64,000 bases of DNA from Candidatus Schekmanbacteria bacterium (lineage in GTDB: Bacteria > CSSED10-310 > JACPHN01). The DNA lies in contig JACPHN010000084.1 in assembly GCA_016188575.1 (NCBI GenBank), positions 1 through 64,000 of the forward strand, read 5' to 3'. Below, one piece after another: positions 25,533 through 34,352 of the stretch (the first letter of the stretch is position 1; every line of letters begins with the position of its first letter). The translations under genes and the position numbers were made by a program. The notes below the pieces were generated by a model. The model did not search any database, had not been told where the DNA came from, and saw only the letters and a program-made list of their open reading frames with translations.

Positions 25533-28091
25533 CTACCAATAGATGCGATCAGTAACACCAAACAGCCAGGGACCGGTCGCCAGGGCCAGTAGCACCGTGC
25601 CCGCGTAGAGCGCGGCGCGCAGCCGGGTCGCCGGTGGCGGCGCAGAGCGCCACCGCCTGCGCAGGCATGCTTCGATCGCGACAGGCATCGCCCCAACGAG
25701 AAAGTAGCCGATAACCGTAACGGGCAGGCGTCCCACCACCGGTTGCAGCCCGAGGGCAAGCAGCGCACCGGCAGCGGCGAAGGCCGCGACAGTCGCCCGC
25801 ACCGGCGCTTCCCGGCCGCCGCAACGCCGGTAGACGTGGTGCGCGAGCCAGCGGTGCAGCGGGGGATTCCACGCGCGCCAGATCTCTGATGGCCACGCGG
25901 GGCCAAACGGACGGCTCGCTTTAGGCTCGCAAAGCGCATAGCCCGCCATTCGCCAGTACGCGGTCAGAAGCTGGAGCGCGCCGGCCAGCATCAGGTAGGC
26001 CAGGCCATAGCGGGCCAGCGACCCGACGGCAGCCGGGATTCTTGGAAAGTAGAGAATCTGTGCGGCGATGAGTAAGGGTACGCCCGCGGCGGCAATGGAG
26101 AGCTTCAGCGCTCCGGACCACGCCAGGGGCACGTGGCGCGTGAGCGGCCGGCGATCGCCGCTGAGCACAAAGGCGGTGGCAAAGTCCAAAGTGGGATAGA
26201 GAAGCAGAAAGGACAACACACGCAGCGGGTTCCTGTCGCGCAAACTTGGCGACCCGAGGACGCTCGCGGCTTTCAGCAACAGGATAAGGGCCGCGGTTCC
26301 CGCGGCGAAGCGCCAGGCGGTCGCACCGGCTGGCAGCAGGTCGGCCCAGAGCCACAACGGACCGATGGCGAGCAACGCGGCTGCGACTTGCGGCACAGAC
26401 TCGGCACTCGACTTCGGCGCGTCCTGCCCCGACACCGTTCCCGCCCCGCTCTCGCAGCCATCATCGACCGCCGGCACGGCGGCACGCCGCCGTGAGCGCA
26501 CGGCAATGGTGATCAGCCCTGCGGCGCAAAGATACGCGGCGACGAACGCGGCAAGCGGCGCCGCCACTGCTGCAGCCACGGCCTCGGGTGCGCCCTGCCA
26601 CACGAGCAGCGAGGCACCGCCGAAGGCCGCCGATGCGGCCAGTGATACCGCTGCGGAAACGGCGCCGGCGGGTCGGCTCCAGGCAGCGTACCACTGGTGA
26701 AAGAACCGCCATGAGCGATCCATCAGCGAGTAGATCGGCGGCATCGCGCCGCCAACGAACGGCAGCGCGACGGACCCGACCCCGGCCTGGTGCGGCCAGG
26801 GGCTGGACCTGCCACCGAGTCGCCGCGACCACTTCCGGTAATAACTGCGGTAGACCAGGTTGAACGACCAGTAGTCCACAAGCTGCGACAATCGATAGCA
26901 TGGCGCCTGGAAAGACCTGCGGAAAATCGAGCGCAGGCTGTAGAAGCGGCGGTTGAACGCCCGCGCCGCCGCGTATGTCGCGGCGGCCACGCTCGCATCG
27001 TCGCCGGCGGAGCTGATCACATGTGCCCCGTCGTAGGCGCGTGCATCACTCTCCAGAGCTCTCCCGGCCGCGACGAGCTCGGCGTGCGCGCGAGTTCCGG
27101 GGTAATACGTGGCGACATTGGACGTCGCCAGGTACAGGCTCATTTGCTCGAGGAGCCGCGCCACCGCTTCGGCGGCCGCGGGCCCGCTTCCCTCGTCGAG
27201 CCCCCAGATCAGCCCGGCATGCACGAAAATGCCATGGGACTGGATCTTCTCGATGATCCGCCGGTACTCCTCGACCTGGTTGAAGCGCTTGCCGACGCTT
27301 GCGAGTGTCTGCGGGTCCACCGACTCGATACCCACGAAGACCGCCTTGCAGTTGCTGCGCGCGAGGTGCTCCAGCACGTAATCGCTGTCGAGCGACAGGA
27401 GCGTCGCCTCGCCGAACCAGCCGGCCACGCCTATCCGCTCGAACAGCCCGCACACCTCGACGATGAAGCGCCGGTTAGCCGCGAAGTTCAGGTCCACGAC
27501 TTCCACCAGCCCATGATCCCATTGCTCCAGATCGGCGGCGATATCCTCCAGGCGGCGGACGCGAAAGCCGGGTTGGCTCAGCCGTCCCGAGCAAAAGCTG
27601 CAGCGATGAGGACATCCCCGAGTCAGCTCGAGCGGATAGTTGAACCAGTAGTAGCGGTCGTTGTCGAGCAAATCGCGCCGGGGAAGCCGCACCCCCCAGT
27701 CGCGCGGTGGCTCGTCCAGGCGGTAGACGCCGCGGAGCCGGCCGGCACGGGCGTCGGCCGTCAGGCGCTCGCCCAGGCCTTCGATCTCGCCGACTACCAC
27801 CGCATCGAAGTGCTGCAGTGCCGCCTCACCTGCGGAGGTCGCGTAGGGCCCGCCGACCATTGTCGGGATTCCAAGCTCGCGGAACCGCGCCGCTACCTGT
27901 ATTGCCCACGGCGCGTTGTAGGCCTGGGCGGTAAAACCGACCACGTCGGCGCGCGAGTAGTCCACGGGTTCCAGGTTTGCGTCGTTGATTTCGACGTCAG
28001 CGCCGGGCGCGAGCTCCGCAGCGACGGTGGGTAAGCGCACCTGCCGGTAGCGGGGAATGGCCAGGGGCGACTCGATAAGGCGGATGTTCAT
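25533..28091 (-). CDS. B12-binding radical SAM protein fused to MBOAT-like membrane domain
   Basis: The 852-residue protein joins two machines. Residues 1-125 form a cobalamin-binding Rossmann-like domain without the usual DxHxxG. Residues 150-400 are a radical SAM domain with the cluster motif CPHRCSFC (C160, C164, C167), followed by a helical extension. From about 470 to 852 there are about ten membrane helices with LSFLLLYPTLDFATAF and EIWRAWNPPLHRWLAHHVYRR, like the FWRRWN signature of MBOAT O-acyltransferases. The second MBOAT hallmark with the catalytic His (SGLWHG) is not seen; AGALLALGL is at its place. Its ATG overlaps the tetR stop (ATGA). A lipid-modifying enzyme is plausible; the reaction is unknown. 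Confidence 0.75.
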   Translation of the reverse strand: MNIRLIESPLAIPRYRQVRLPTVAAELAPGADVEINDANLEPVDYSRADVVGFTAQAYNAPWAIQVAARFRELGIPTMVGGPYATSAGEAALQHFDAVVVGEIEGLGERLTADARAGRLRGVYRLDEPPRDWGVRLPRRDLLDNDRYYWFNYPLELTRGCPHRCSFCSGRLSQPGFRVRRLEDIAADLEQWDHGLVEVVDLNFAANRRFIVEVCGLFERIGVAGWFGEATLLSLDSDYVLEHLARSNCKAVFVGIESVDPQTLASVGKRFNQVEEYRRIIEKIQSHGIFVHAGLIWGLDEGSGPAAAEAVARLLEQMSLYLATSNVATYYPGTRAHAELVAAGRALESDARAYDGAHVISSAGDDASVAAATYAAARAFNRRFYSLRSIFRRSFQAPCYRLSQLVDYWSFNLVYRSYYRKWSRRLGGRSSPWPHQAGVGSVALPFVGGAMPPIYSLMDRSWRFFHQWYAAWSRPAGAVSAAVSLAASAAFGGASLLVWQGAPEAVAAAVAAPLAAFVAAYLCAAGLITIAVRSRRRAAVPAVDDGCESGAGTVSGQDAPKSSAESVPQVAAALLAIGPLWLWADLLPAGATAWRFAAGTAALILLLKAASVLGSPSLRDRNPLRVLSFLLLYPTLDFATAFVLSGDRRPLTRHVPLAWSGALKLSIAAAGVPLLIAAQILYFPRIPAAVGSLARYGLAYLMLAGALQLLTAYWRMAGYALCEPKASRPFGPAWPSEIWRAWNPPLHRWLAHHVYRRCGGREAPVRATVAAFAAAGALLALGLQPVVGRLPVTVIGYFLVGAMPVAIEACLRRRWRSAPPPATRLRAALYAGTVLLALATGPWLFGVTDRIYW

Positions 28092-28714
28092 GGGACTGAG
28101 CTCCCGGTGCCGCGGCGGAGAAATTCAGCGATTAGCCGCGTAGCCTCGGCGTCGCCAACGCCGAGATGGCCGCGGGCGCCGATCAGCCGCTCGACGATGA
28201 AATAGTTGAAGAACGCCATGTACGATAATGAGAATGCCACCGCGGGGTCCACTTCGGCAGCGTTTCCGGCTGCCCCGCGCAGAGCCGAGAAGCGCCCGGA
28301 CAACAGCGCCCCGAACCGTCCGGCAAGGTCCGCGTAGTGAGCGCGCGCGTGTCGGCCACCGAGCTCGGCGACATCGACGTAGACGAGGCAGAGATAGTCC
28401 CGGTGTCGCTCGACCATGGCCTCCACCGCCATTCCCAGCGCCTCGAGGTCGGTGGGAAACCGGCTCTGCGCGAGATACTGGCCAAGCGGTTCGGTCGGCG
28501 AGCAAAAGGCGGTATAGAGTCGGGCGAGCACGGACGCAAAAATCTCCTCTTTTCCCGGAAAGTAGTTGTAGACATTCGCCGCGGAGATGCCGACCTGGGC
28601 AGCGATTTCTCGCAGCCCGACGCCGTGGAACCCCCGTTCGCGAAACAGCGGAAGTGCGCCATCCTCGATCTGTCGAGCGCGACGTTCCATGGCCTGGGGG
28701 GTGAGTTTTGGCAC
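28088..28714 (-). CDS. TetR-family transcriptional regulator
   Basis: The 208-residue regulator has the N-terminal TetR helix-turn-helix (FHGVGLREIAAQVGISAANV-YNYFPGKEEIF) and a helical ligand-binding part. It starts with GTG under a TTAGGAGGACGCT ribosome site, and its stop overlaps the start of the radical SAM gene, so it is the first gene of the operon it probably controls. A 14-bp palindrome sits between its -10 box and start codon. TetR proteins of this kind often sense fatty acids, acyl-CoA or antibiotics; the ligand here is unknown. Confidence 0.9.
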   Translation of the reverse strand: MPKLTPQAMERRARQIEDGALPLFRERGFHGVGLREIAAQVGISAANVYNYFPGKEEIFASVLARLYTAFCSPTEPLGQYLAQSRFPTDLEALGMAVEAMVERHRDYLCLVYVDVAELGGRHARAHYADLAGRFGALLSGRFSALRGAAGNAAEVDPAVAFSLSYMAFFNYFIVERLIGARGHLGVGDAEATRLIAEFLRRGTGSSVP

Positions 28715-28731
28715 AGCGTCCTCCTAACAAC

Positions 28732-28745
28732 AACGAACGTTCGTT
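28732..28745. promoter_or_regulatory. TetR-type operator palindrome
   Basis: A perfect palindrome, AACGAACGTTCGTT, lies just downstream of the -10 box of the tetR promoter. A repressor bound here would block transcription of its own operon. Confidence 0.75.
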
Positions 28746-28746
28746 T

Positions 28747-28775
28747 ATCATAATACCGTTTGTGCCTCCTGGCAA
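28747..28775 (-). promoter_or_regulatory. promoter of the tetR-radical SAM-LolA-like operon
   Basis: On the minus strand TTGCCA (28775-28770), a 17-bp spacer and TATGAT (28752-28747) are found. The start would fall inside the operator palindrome. Confidence 0.7.
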
Positions 28776-28789
28776 GCCTGTCGCCGTGC

Positions 28790-28928
28790 CCCGAAGCGCC
28801 CGCCGGTTCGCCTGCAAAGTGGGCGGAAAGGGCATCACGAAGCTTCCCACCTCACCTCCCGCCGCATGCGGGGGGAGGGGTGGAGGGAGGCACTGTCACG
28901 CCGATGGCGAACAGGCGGTGGATTCAGG
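28790..28928. repeat. ~140-bp MITE-like repeat, copy 3 (complete)
   Basis: It starts CCCGAAGCGCCCGCCGGTTC and ends CGAACAGGCGGTGGATTCAGG, the inverted-repeat ends of the family, with the central CTCCCGCCGCATGCGGGGGGAG hairpin region (28855-28876). Length is 139 bp. It fills the gap between the tetR promoter and the HEAT/PilZ gene. Confidence 0.65.
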
Positions 28929-28997
28929 ACGCACGGGCGCCTTGGAAAGGCGGCAAGTCGCAGTGTACAGTTGGAGCGTAAGAGCACCGACGAGCGC

Positions 28998-31790
28998 ATG
29001 GACGCATCAATACAGTTACTCGACGATCTGATCCGGGAGCGTGAGCGGGCGGGCTCGTCGTGGTTTCGGGAGCAGCTTTTCGAGCGCACGAAATCGCTCG
29101 GCGAGAGCGGCTGGCGGTGGCTGGCCGATTGTCTGATCGGGGTTCCAAACGTGGCGTTGCGCGCTGATTTGGCGACGGCCGCAGGGAGGCTTGGCCAGGG
29201 CGAGCTCGCCCGGCCGCTGCGTCAGTTGCTGCGGCTCGAGGGCCATCCGCGGGTCCGTGCGGCGGTCGTCGGGGCGCTGGCGCGGATCGGTACCGAAGAA
29301 GCGCTGGAAGCGCTCGAGGAGCTGCGTGACCGACCCGAAGGCAAGACGGCGGACCTGACGGTGCTGGAGGAGGCCATCAAGGAGTGCTGCAGGCGGATCC
29401 CCGTAGAGCGTCACGTGAAGCGATTCGGCAGTGGCGCCGAGAACAAGGAGGAATGCCACCGCGGAGCGGTACGGCTCGCGGCCGCCGGGACGGACGAGGC
29501 GATACGAGCCTTGGCGAGCTTTCTGAAGGGCGCGGAGCCGGTGCAGCGACGGGAAGCGGCCGCCGCGCTCGGAAGCACGGGAGCAGCCGCCGCGTACGAA
29601 CCCGTTCTGCGGGGATACCGGCAGGCGCGCTCCGAATACGATGAGGCGGTCTTGACGGCGGACGCCAAGTCATCGGCGACACTGCTCGGGGTCGTTGCCG
29701 CGGCGATCACGGCTCTCGGTCAGCTCAGCGGCTCGACTGCCGAAAGGACGACCTACTTCCTGAACCTCACCCGCAGGATCATTGATGAGGATGGCGTCAA
29801 GCTCTTTCGGCTCGCCGCAGCGGAGGCGATGCAATATCTTCGCGGAGGCGAGACATGGGCGCTCGTCGCGCGACTCGCGCGGCATCCTGACGCCGAAACC
29901 CGCGTGCGGGCCGTCAAGGCAGTGGCGTGTCACCACGCGGCGCAGCAGGGTGCCGTGATAGATCTGCTCGTAGAGCGGGCGGGCGACGAATCCGTCTGGG
30001 TGAGGCGGGAGGCGATCGCGGGGCTGGGGTCGCTGGAAGCCGGAAGAGATCACCTCCTCGCCATGCTCGAGCACACGGATTGGCGCTGCCAGGCCTCGGC
30101 GCTGGAGATTCTGGCGAAGATCGGAGATCGCCGGGCCGCGGCGGCGGTGTGCGCGCTGCTTGGCCGAAGCGCGCACGCTCGCGTAGTGCCGCTCGCCATG
30201 GAGGCGCTCGGGCGTCTGGGCGGATCCGAGGCGGCGGAGCTGTTGGCGAGGCGGCTGGACAGCAAGCACGATCTGGAGGAGGTGGGTTGGATAGCGGCGG
30301 CGCTGCGAGGAGTGGCCGCGCCGGAGGCGCTGGAGGCGCTCGTTCAGGCAGTGCGGGACACCGGCCGCCACGCGCGGGAACGGCAGGTCTGCCTGGAGAA
30401 TACCATGGCATTCGTGCGCGACCCGCTGAGCCGCCGTTTCTTGAGCCAGCTTGACGCGCTCATCGACGCCGCCGAGGCGCTCATCGACAGCGAGGACCGC
30501 AGTCTGCGCCAGGCGGCGATCGGCGTCCTCGCCGACCTGGATTGTCCAGATCTCAAGATCATGGGGCGAGTGCGCGCGATCCTGGCGAGTCGGACGCAGG
30601 AGACGTCGCGCGCGCAGCTCCGCATAAAAGATGAGCTGGCCGCGCTTCGCTACGCTCTCAGCGACGTGCAGGCGCGGCTTTACCGGCTGGGCCATCCGGA
30701 GGAGTTCGACACGCACGGAGGGTGGCGCTTTCGCGAGCAGCGTGTGCTGATGGTCAGCTCCTCCCGCCGCTCGGTAGCGGCGGTGCGGCGGGCACTACCG
30801 CCGGTGTCGTTTCGCCTGAGCGAGCACTGCACTCTTGAGGAGGCAAGGGCGGCGGTCGATCCGGACGCTCCCCCTGATTACGTGCTCTTTGACGAGTGCC
30901 TGCCGGGCGATGACAGCGAGACTTTTCTGCAGGCGTGGTCGGCATTCGCGGTGGCGTTTGGCGGCTTCGCAGGGCGCGTGGTGCCGCTGGTGGAGTATGG
31001 TCGGGCAGGGAGATTGGTGGGCCATCCCGGGGTCTCGGCGGTGCTCGAGCAACCGGTGCGCGTGTGCCCGCTGCTGGACTGCTTCGTCGGTCTGCGGCCG
31101 CGTCCGGCATTGGTGTGCGACGACTCCGCATTCATCCGGAAGATCTTGCGGCGAATCTTGGAGCATCTCGGATATGAGGTTGTCGCCGAGGCGGGGAATG
31201 GAGAGGAAGCGATTCGCTTCTACCGCCGATTTTCTCCGGATCTTGCGATCCTTGACATCGAAATGGCGGGAATAGACGGCCTGGCGGCGCTCGCGGAGAT
31301 TCTGCACCTCGATCCGATGGCGGCAGTCATCATGATCAGCTCGTTTCAATCTGCGAGCAACGCCGAGCTTTGCTTGCGGCAAGGAGCGCGCGCGTTTCTC
31401 GCCAAGCCGTTCGATCCGGCGCGGGCCGGGGAAACCATTGTGAACGTCCTGGATCGCCATCCGTGGCGCCGCCACCCGCGCGTGCGGGTATCGGAAAAGG
31501 CGCCGCTTCCCGTACGCGCCTATGGCAGCGGCGGCCGCGCGATCGAGGGGCGCATCGTTGAGGTGAGCATCGGCGGGCTGACGCTCGAGTGCGAGGGAAA
31601 AGCCGCTGATCGCCCGGCCATGGGCGAGCACATCCGCGTGTCGCTGCGGGTCGGTCCGAGCGCGATCGGGTGCGATACGGTGGTCGCAGCGTCGACCCCT
31701 GAGCTGCTGGTGCTGGCGCTCGAAAACCCGACCGAACGCGCCCAGGAAGCAATTGCCCGCTACGTCCTCGAACGATTGTACGGCGAATGA
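28998..31790 (+). CDS. HEAT-repeat / receiver / PilZ regulatory protein
   Basis: This 930-residue soluble protein starts with about 570 residues of HEAT-like helical repeats (for example VRAAVVGALARIGTEEALEAL, VRREAIAGLGSLEAG). A degenerate receiver-like domain follows (RVLMVSSSRRSVAAVRRALP ... YVLFDE). Next is an intact receiver (about 700-815) with CDDSAFIRKI, phospho-acceptor Asp in LAILDIEMAGIDG and Lys in FLAKPF. Last is a PilZ domain (RRHPRVRVSEKAPLPVRAYG ... IVEVSIGGLTLECEG) that may bind c-di-GMP; the motif RxxxR and DxSxxG equivalents are partly kept (EVSIGG). ATG 28998 is an internal start chosen because the upstream frame is repeat DNA. A scaffold linking phosphorelay and c-di-GMP is inferred. 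Confidence 0.8.
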   Translation: MDASIQLLDDLIRERERAGSSWFREQLFERTKSLGESGWRWLADCLIGVPNVALRADLATAAGRLGQGELARPLRQLLRLEGHPRVRAAVVGALARIGTEEALEALEELRDRPEGKTADLTVLEEAIKECCRRIPVERHVKRFGSGAENKEECHRGAVRLAAAGTDEAIRALASFLKGAEPVQRREAAAALGSTGAAAAYEPVLRGYRQARSEYDEAVLTADAKSSATLLGVVAAAITALGQLSGSTAERTTYFLNLTRRIIDEDGVKLFRLAAAEAMQYLRGGETWALVARLARHPDAETRVRAVKAVACHHAAQQGAVIDLLVERAGDESVWVRREAIAGLGSLEAGRDHLLAMLEHTDWRCQASALEILAKIGDRRAAAAVCALLGRSAHARVVPLAMEALGRLGGSEAAELLARRLDSKHDLEEVGWIAAALRGVAAPEALEALVQAVRDTGRHARERQVCLENTMAFVRDPLSRRFLSQLDALIDAAEALIDSEDRSLRQAAIGVLADLDCPDLKIMGRVRAILASRTQETSRAQLRIKDELAALRYALSDVQARLYRLGHPEEFDTHGGWRFREQRVLMVSSSRRSVAAVRRALPPVSFRLSEHCTLEEARAAVDPDAPPDYVLFDECLPGDDSETFLQAWSAFAVAFGGFAGRVVPLVEYGRAGRLVGHPGVSAVLEQPVRVCPLLDCFVGLRPRPALVCDDSAFIRKILRRILEHLGYEVVAEAGNGEEAIRFYRRFSPDLAILDIEMAGIDGLAALAEILHLDPMAAVIMISSFQSASNAELCLRQGARAFLAKPFDPARAGETIVNVLDRHPWRRHPRVRVSEKAPLPVRAYGSGGRAIEGRIVEVSIGGLTLECEGKAADRPAMGEHIRVSLRVGPSAIGCDTVVAASTPELLVLALENPTERAQEAIARYVLERLYGE

Positions 31791-31794
31791 GGCG

Positions 31795-31828
31795 GCGGAG
31801 CCGGCGCGATCACCGCGGCCGGCTCCGC
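31795..31828. terminator. bidirectional terminator hairpin
   Basis: A perfect 11-bp inverted repeat, GCGGAGCCGGC (31795-31805) and GCCGGCTCCGC (31818-31828), lies in the 48-bp gap between two convergent genes. No T tract follows. Confidence 0.65.
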
Positions 31829-31838
31829 TCGGCGCGCC

Positions 31839-34154
31839 TCAGGCTCTTCCCCACCGACGTCTCGTCGCAGCTCGCTCCCCGGAGCTGCGGTGTGCAGCCG
31901 CAACCAGCAGGGCTCCAAGCACGACAAGAAGCACGGTCTGGCCGCCGCCGCGCGGCGCCGGAACCGGCGGGCCGTCGACCGTCGGCGTCGCCGTTGCGGT
32001 GGGCAGCGGCGTGGGCGATGATCCCGAATCCACCTCGATAATGTACGGATCGCCGCGTCCAAGCTCATCCTCGGCGCAACCGTCCTGGCCGGTACCGAGA
32101 CTCCAGTCCGAAGCAAAGATCGCATAGCTTCCGTCTCGCGACAAGGTGGCGCGCGGCTGCACCCAGTAGCCGCAGCTACTGGAGCGATTGTGCGCCAGAC
32201 GGCGAACTTCGCCTCGCGTATTGAGCAGGAAAATCTCGTTCTCGAACGGCGTCCACACGCTGTCATCCCAGCCGCTCGAGGTAATCAGGCAGACGCCGTC
32301 GGGCCCCTGGCACGAAATGTGCTCGCTGTGCCCCCAGTCCACCGTCAGCAAAAACCGCGGTGGGCTGACAGTGCTCGTGCCGGGAAGCTCGCGGACGGCA
32401 AGCGCCGGGCGCCCCGGGTCTTCCGGGCTGGATAGCTCGGTGGTCATGAAAAGCTGCGTAACGCCGTCGCTGTCGAGGAGCAGATCGCCGTGCTGGTGAC
32501 CTTCGTATACGCGGCCGACGAACGCCCCCGTGCTCATGTCGAAGGTCTCCAACCCACTGCACCGACTGGTACCGTCACGAGGCCATTGCACGACGATGAG
32601 ATTGCCGAGAGGCGCTACCCCGACCCAGTCGGGCTCGAGGTTTCCCCAGTCTGGGTCCGGTGCGCACGTTCCCGGGTACAGGTCGGCAATCGCGATCTCG
32701 GCGCCGAGCTGTCCCGCCTGCAGGTCGAAGGAGAAGATCACGGATTGGCTGTCGTTGCGGGTGAGCACGCCGCCGACCCAGCGGCCATCGTGCGACAGCG
32801 CGTCGAAGCTGGGATTGCCCTGAATGTGCTCGTAGATGGCGGGCAGCGCGAATTGAGTAGTTTCGACCTGGGTATCGACGTTGGTGTACAGCACCTCCAC
32901 GTCAGTGTCATCATTGCGGTCAAAATGGACGATGACATGGGGCTGCGCCGGATGCCAGCGCGGGACGTTCCACAGGGTGGTGTCCAGGCCCCCGACGATG
33001 CTCAGGTCTTCGACACGCCGCACGGCGTAGCCGGCGTCGCCCGTGAGCAGCACGTACGCGCTGTCCGACGAGAATGCCTGAAGCTGCGAATAGATCGCCG
33101 TTTCGTAGCCGCCACTGTCGCTGCGATTGGAGACCCGGCGCAGCGTGGTGCCGAAAGGCGGGTCCACGAATGGGGCTCCCACTGCCTGGCGGGGCAACAA
33201 CACGGGCGTAACGATGGCGTCGGGGTCGGTGATGCCGGTACCCTCGGGAGTGGATGTCGGCGTCGCCGTGTTGGTCGGTCCGGAGTCCGGCGTGGAGGTA
33301 GGGGTCGCGTCGCCTGTCACGGAGGGGCTTGGCGTGGCAGACGCTGTGGCGGTGGCGGCGGGTAACGTTGGCGTTGTGGTTGCGGTGGGCAGCGGAGTAG
33401 CGGGGTTTTCGGCCTGGTCGGTGATGATGAGCTCGTCGATCAGGCCGTCAGCGACAAAGTCACCGCAGGTTGTTCCCGATCCGACTGCAATGGCGCCGAT
33501 CGCCGTTTCCGTGCCGAGCGACCAGCCGCCGGCGCTGCTCGTGTCACCGGTAACTTCCACGCCGTTGACGTACAGGCGCAGGGAGCCGCTTGGCTGGGCC
33601 GCGTCCCACGCGGCCGTGATCTGAACCCATTCGCCGGCCTGCCAGAGCGCGGCGTGATATGGGGCGTTGACCCAGCGCGTGGACCAGTCGGGGAGGGTAA
33701 TGGTAAACGAGAGCCGATCGCTTTCGCGGATCGCCATGTTGGGCGGGTTATAGTAGTCGCCGACGACGACGAGCGCGTGCACGGTATCGTCGCCGGCCGC
33801 GGAGTCGTAGCCGGGTTGATACCAGAGCGAAAGTGTGCCGGAATCGAGCTCGATATTGCGGTTACCGCCGGTTTCGGCGGGAAAATGCACGGTCTGATAG
33901 TCGGGGATGCCGCAATCGTTTCCTTCGCGATTGAAGCGAGCGGCGAATCCTTGCATGCCGGTCACGAAATCCGCGGCGCCGAGAGTGGTCGTGCCGGCGG
34001 ACCCCGTGGCTGGGGAGGTGATGCTCGCGGCGTCGTCCAGTGTCGTGTGCAAGAGGGTAGCGGCACTGGCCAGGGAAGGGGCTGCGGAGGCAAGCAGCAC
34101 GAGGACGGGGATAGTGAGCTTTCGCGGCTCGGATCGGCGATATCGTCGGGGCAC
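31839..34154 (-). CDS. exported LamG-like / beta-propeller-like surface protein
   Basis: The 771-residue protein starts at GTG 34154 (GGAG eight bases upstream) with a signal peptide ending in APSLASA. Residues 30-230 look like a LamG/concanavalin-like domain (LDSGTLSLWYQPGYDS ... GSLRLYVNGVEV ... DGLIDELII). A Thr-Pro-rich linker follows, then a region with repeated beta-propeller-like strands (SSDSAYVLLTGD, LSHDGRWVGG, TLSRDGSYAIFASDWS). The C-terminus has a second TPT linker, VPAPRGGG, one helix and an Arg-rich tail, like PEP-CTERM sorting signals. It is probably a cell-surface protein; the ligand is unknown. Confidence 0.75.
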   Translation of the reverse strand: MPRRYRRSEPRKLTIPVLVLLASAAPSLASAATLLHTTLDDAASITSPATGSAGTTTLGAADFVTGMQGFAARFNREGNDCGIPDYQTVHFPAETGGNRNIELDSGTLSLWYQPGYDSAAGDDTVHALVVVGDYYNPPNMAIRESDRLSFTITLPDWSTRWVNAPYHAALWQAGEWVQITAAWDAAQPSGSLRLYVNGVEVTGDTSSAGGWSLGTETAIGAIAVGSGTTCGDFVADGLIDELIITDQAENPATPLPTATTTPTLPAATATASATPSPSVTGDATPTSTPDSGPTNTATPTSTPEGTGITDPDAIVTPVLLPRQAVGAPFVDPPFGTTLRRVSNRSDSGGYETAIYSQLQAFSSDSAYVLLTGDAGYAVRRVEDLSIVGGLDTTLWNVPRWHPAQPHVIVHFDRNDDTDVEVLYTNVDTQVETTQFALPAIYEHIQGNPSFDALSHDGRWVGGVLTRNDSQSVIFSFDLQAGQLGAEIAIADLYPGTCAPDPDWGNLEPDWVGVAPLGNLIVVQWPRDGTSRCSGLETFDMSTGAFVGRVYEGHQHGDLLLDSDGVTQLFMTTELSSPEDPGRPALAVRELPGTSTVSPPRFLLTVDWGHSEHISCQGPDGVCLITSSGWDDSVWTPFENEIFLLNTRGEVRRLAHNRSSSCGYWVQPRATLSRDGSYAIFASDWSLGTGQDGCAEDELGRGDPYIIEVDSGSSPTPLPTATATPTVDGPPVPAPRGGGQTVLLVVLGALLVAAAHRSSGERAATRRRWGRA

Positions 34155-34280
34155 GGCATGTCTCCGGGGCTTGGGCAATAGGGCTGGAGCGGGAAGGATA
34201 CGCACAGATCCGCTAGCAAGAAGTGGGCCACCGGTAGCACCGACCGGAAGGTCGCGCGGGCGGACTTTCGGGGAGCCGGC

Positions 34281-34302
34281 CGTGACGACAACTGTCGTCA
34301 CG
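34281..34302. promoter_or_regulatory. 22-bp palindrome upstream of the surface protein gene
   Basis: The arms CGTGACGACA and TGTCGTCACG are perfect inverted repeats with two bases between. It lies between the stop of the HEAT/PilZ gene (34353) and the start of the surface protein gene (34154), on the same strand. It can be an operator or a terminator hairpin; no T tract follows. Confidence 0.45.
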
Positions 34303-34352
34303 CGCGGGGAAAGCTGACGCCCCGCAGATGCGTTGTCGGCGTCGATGCCGGT

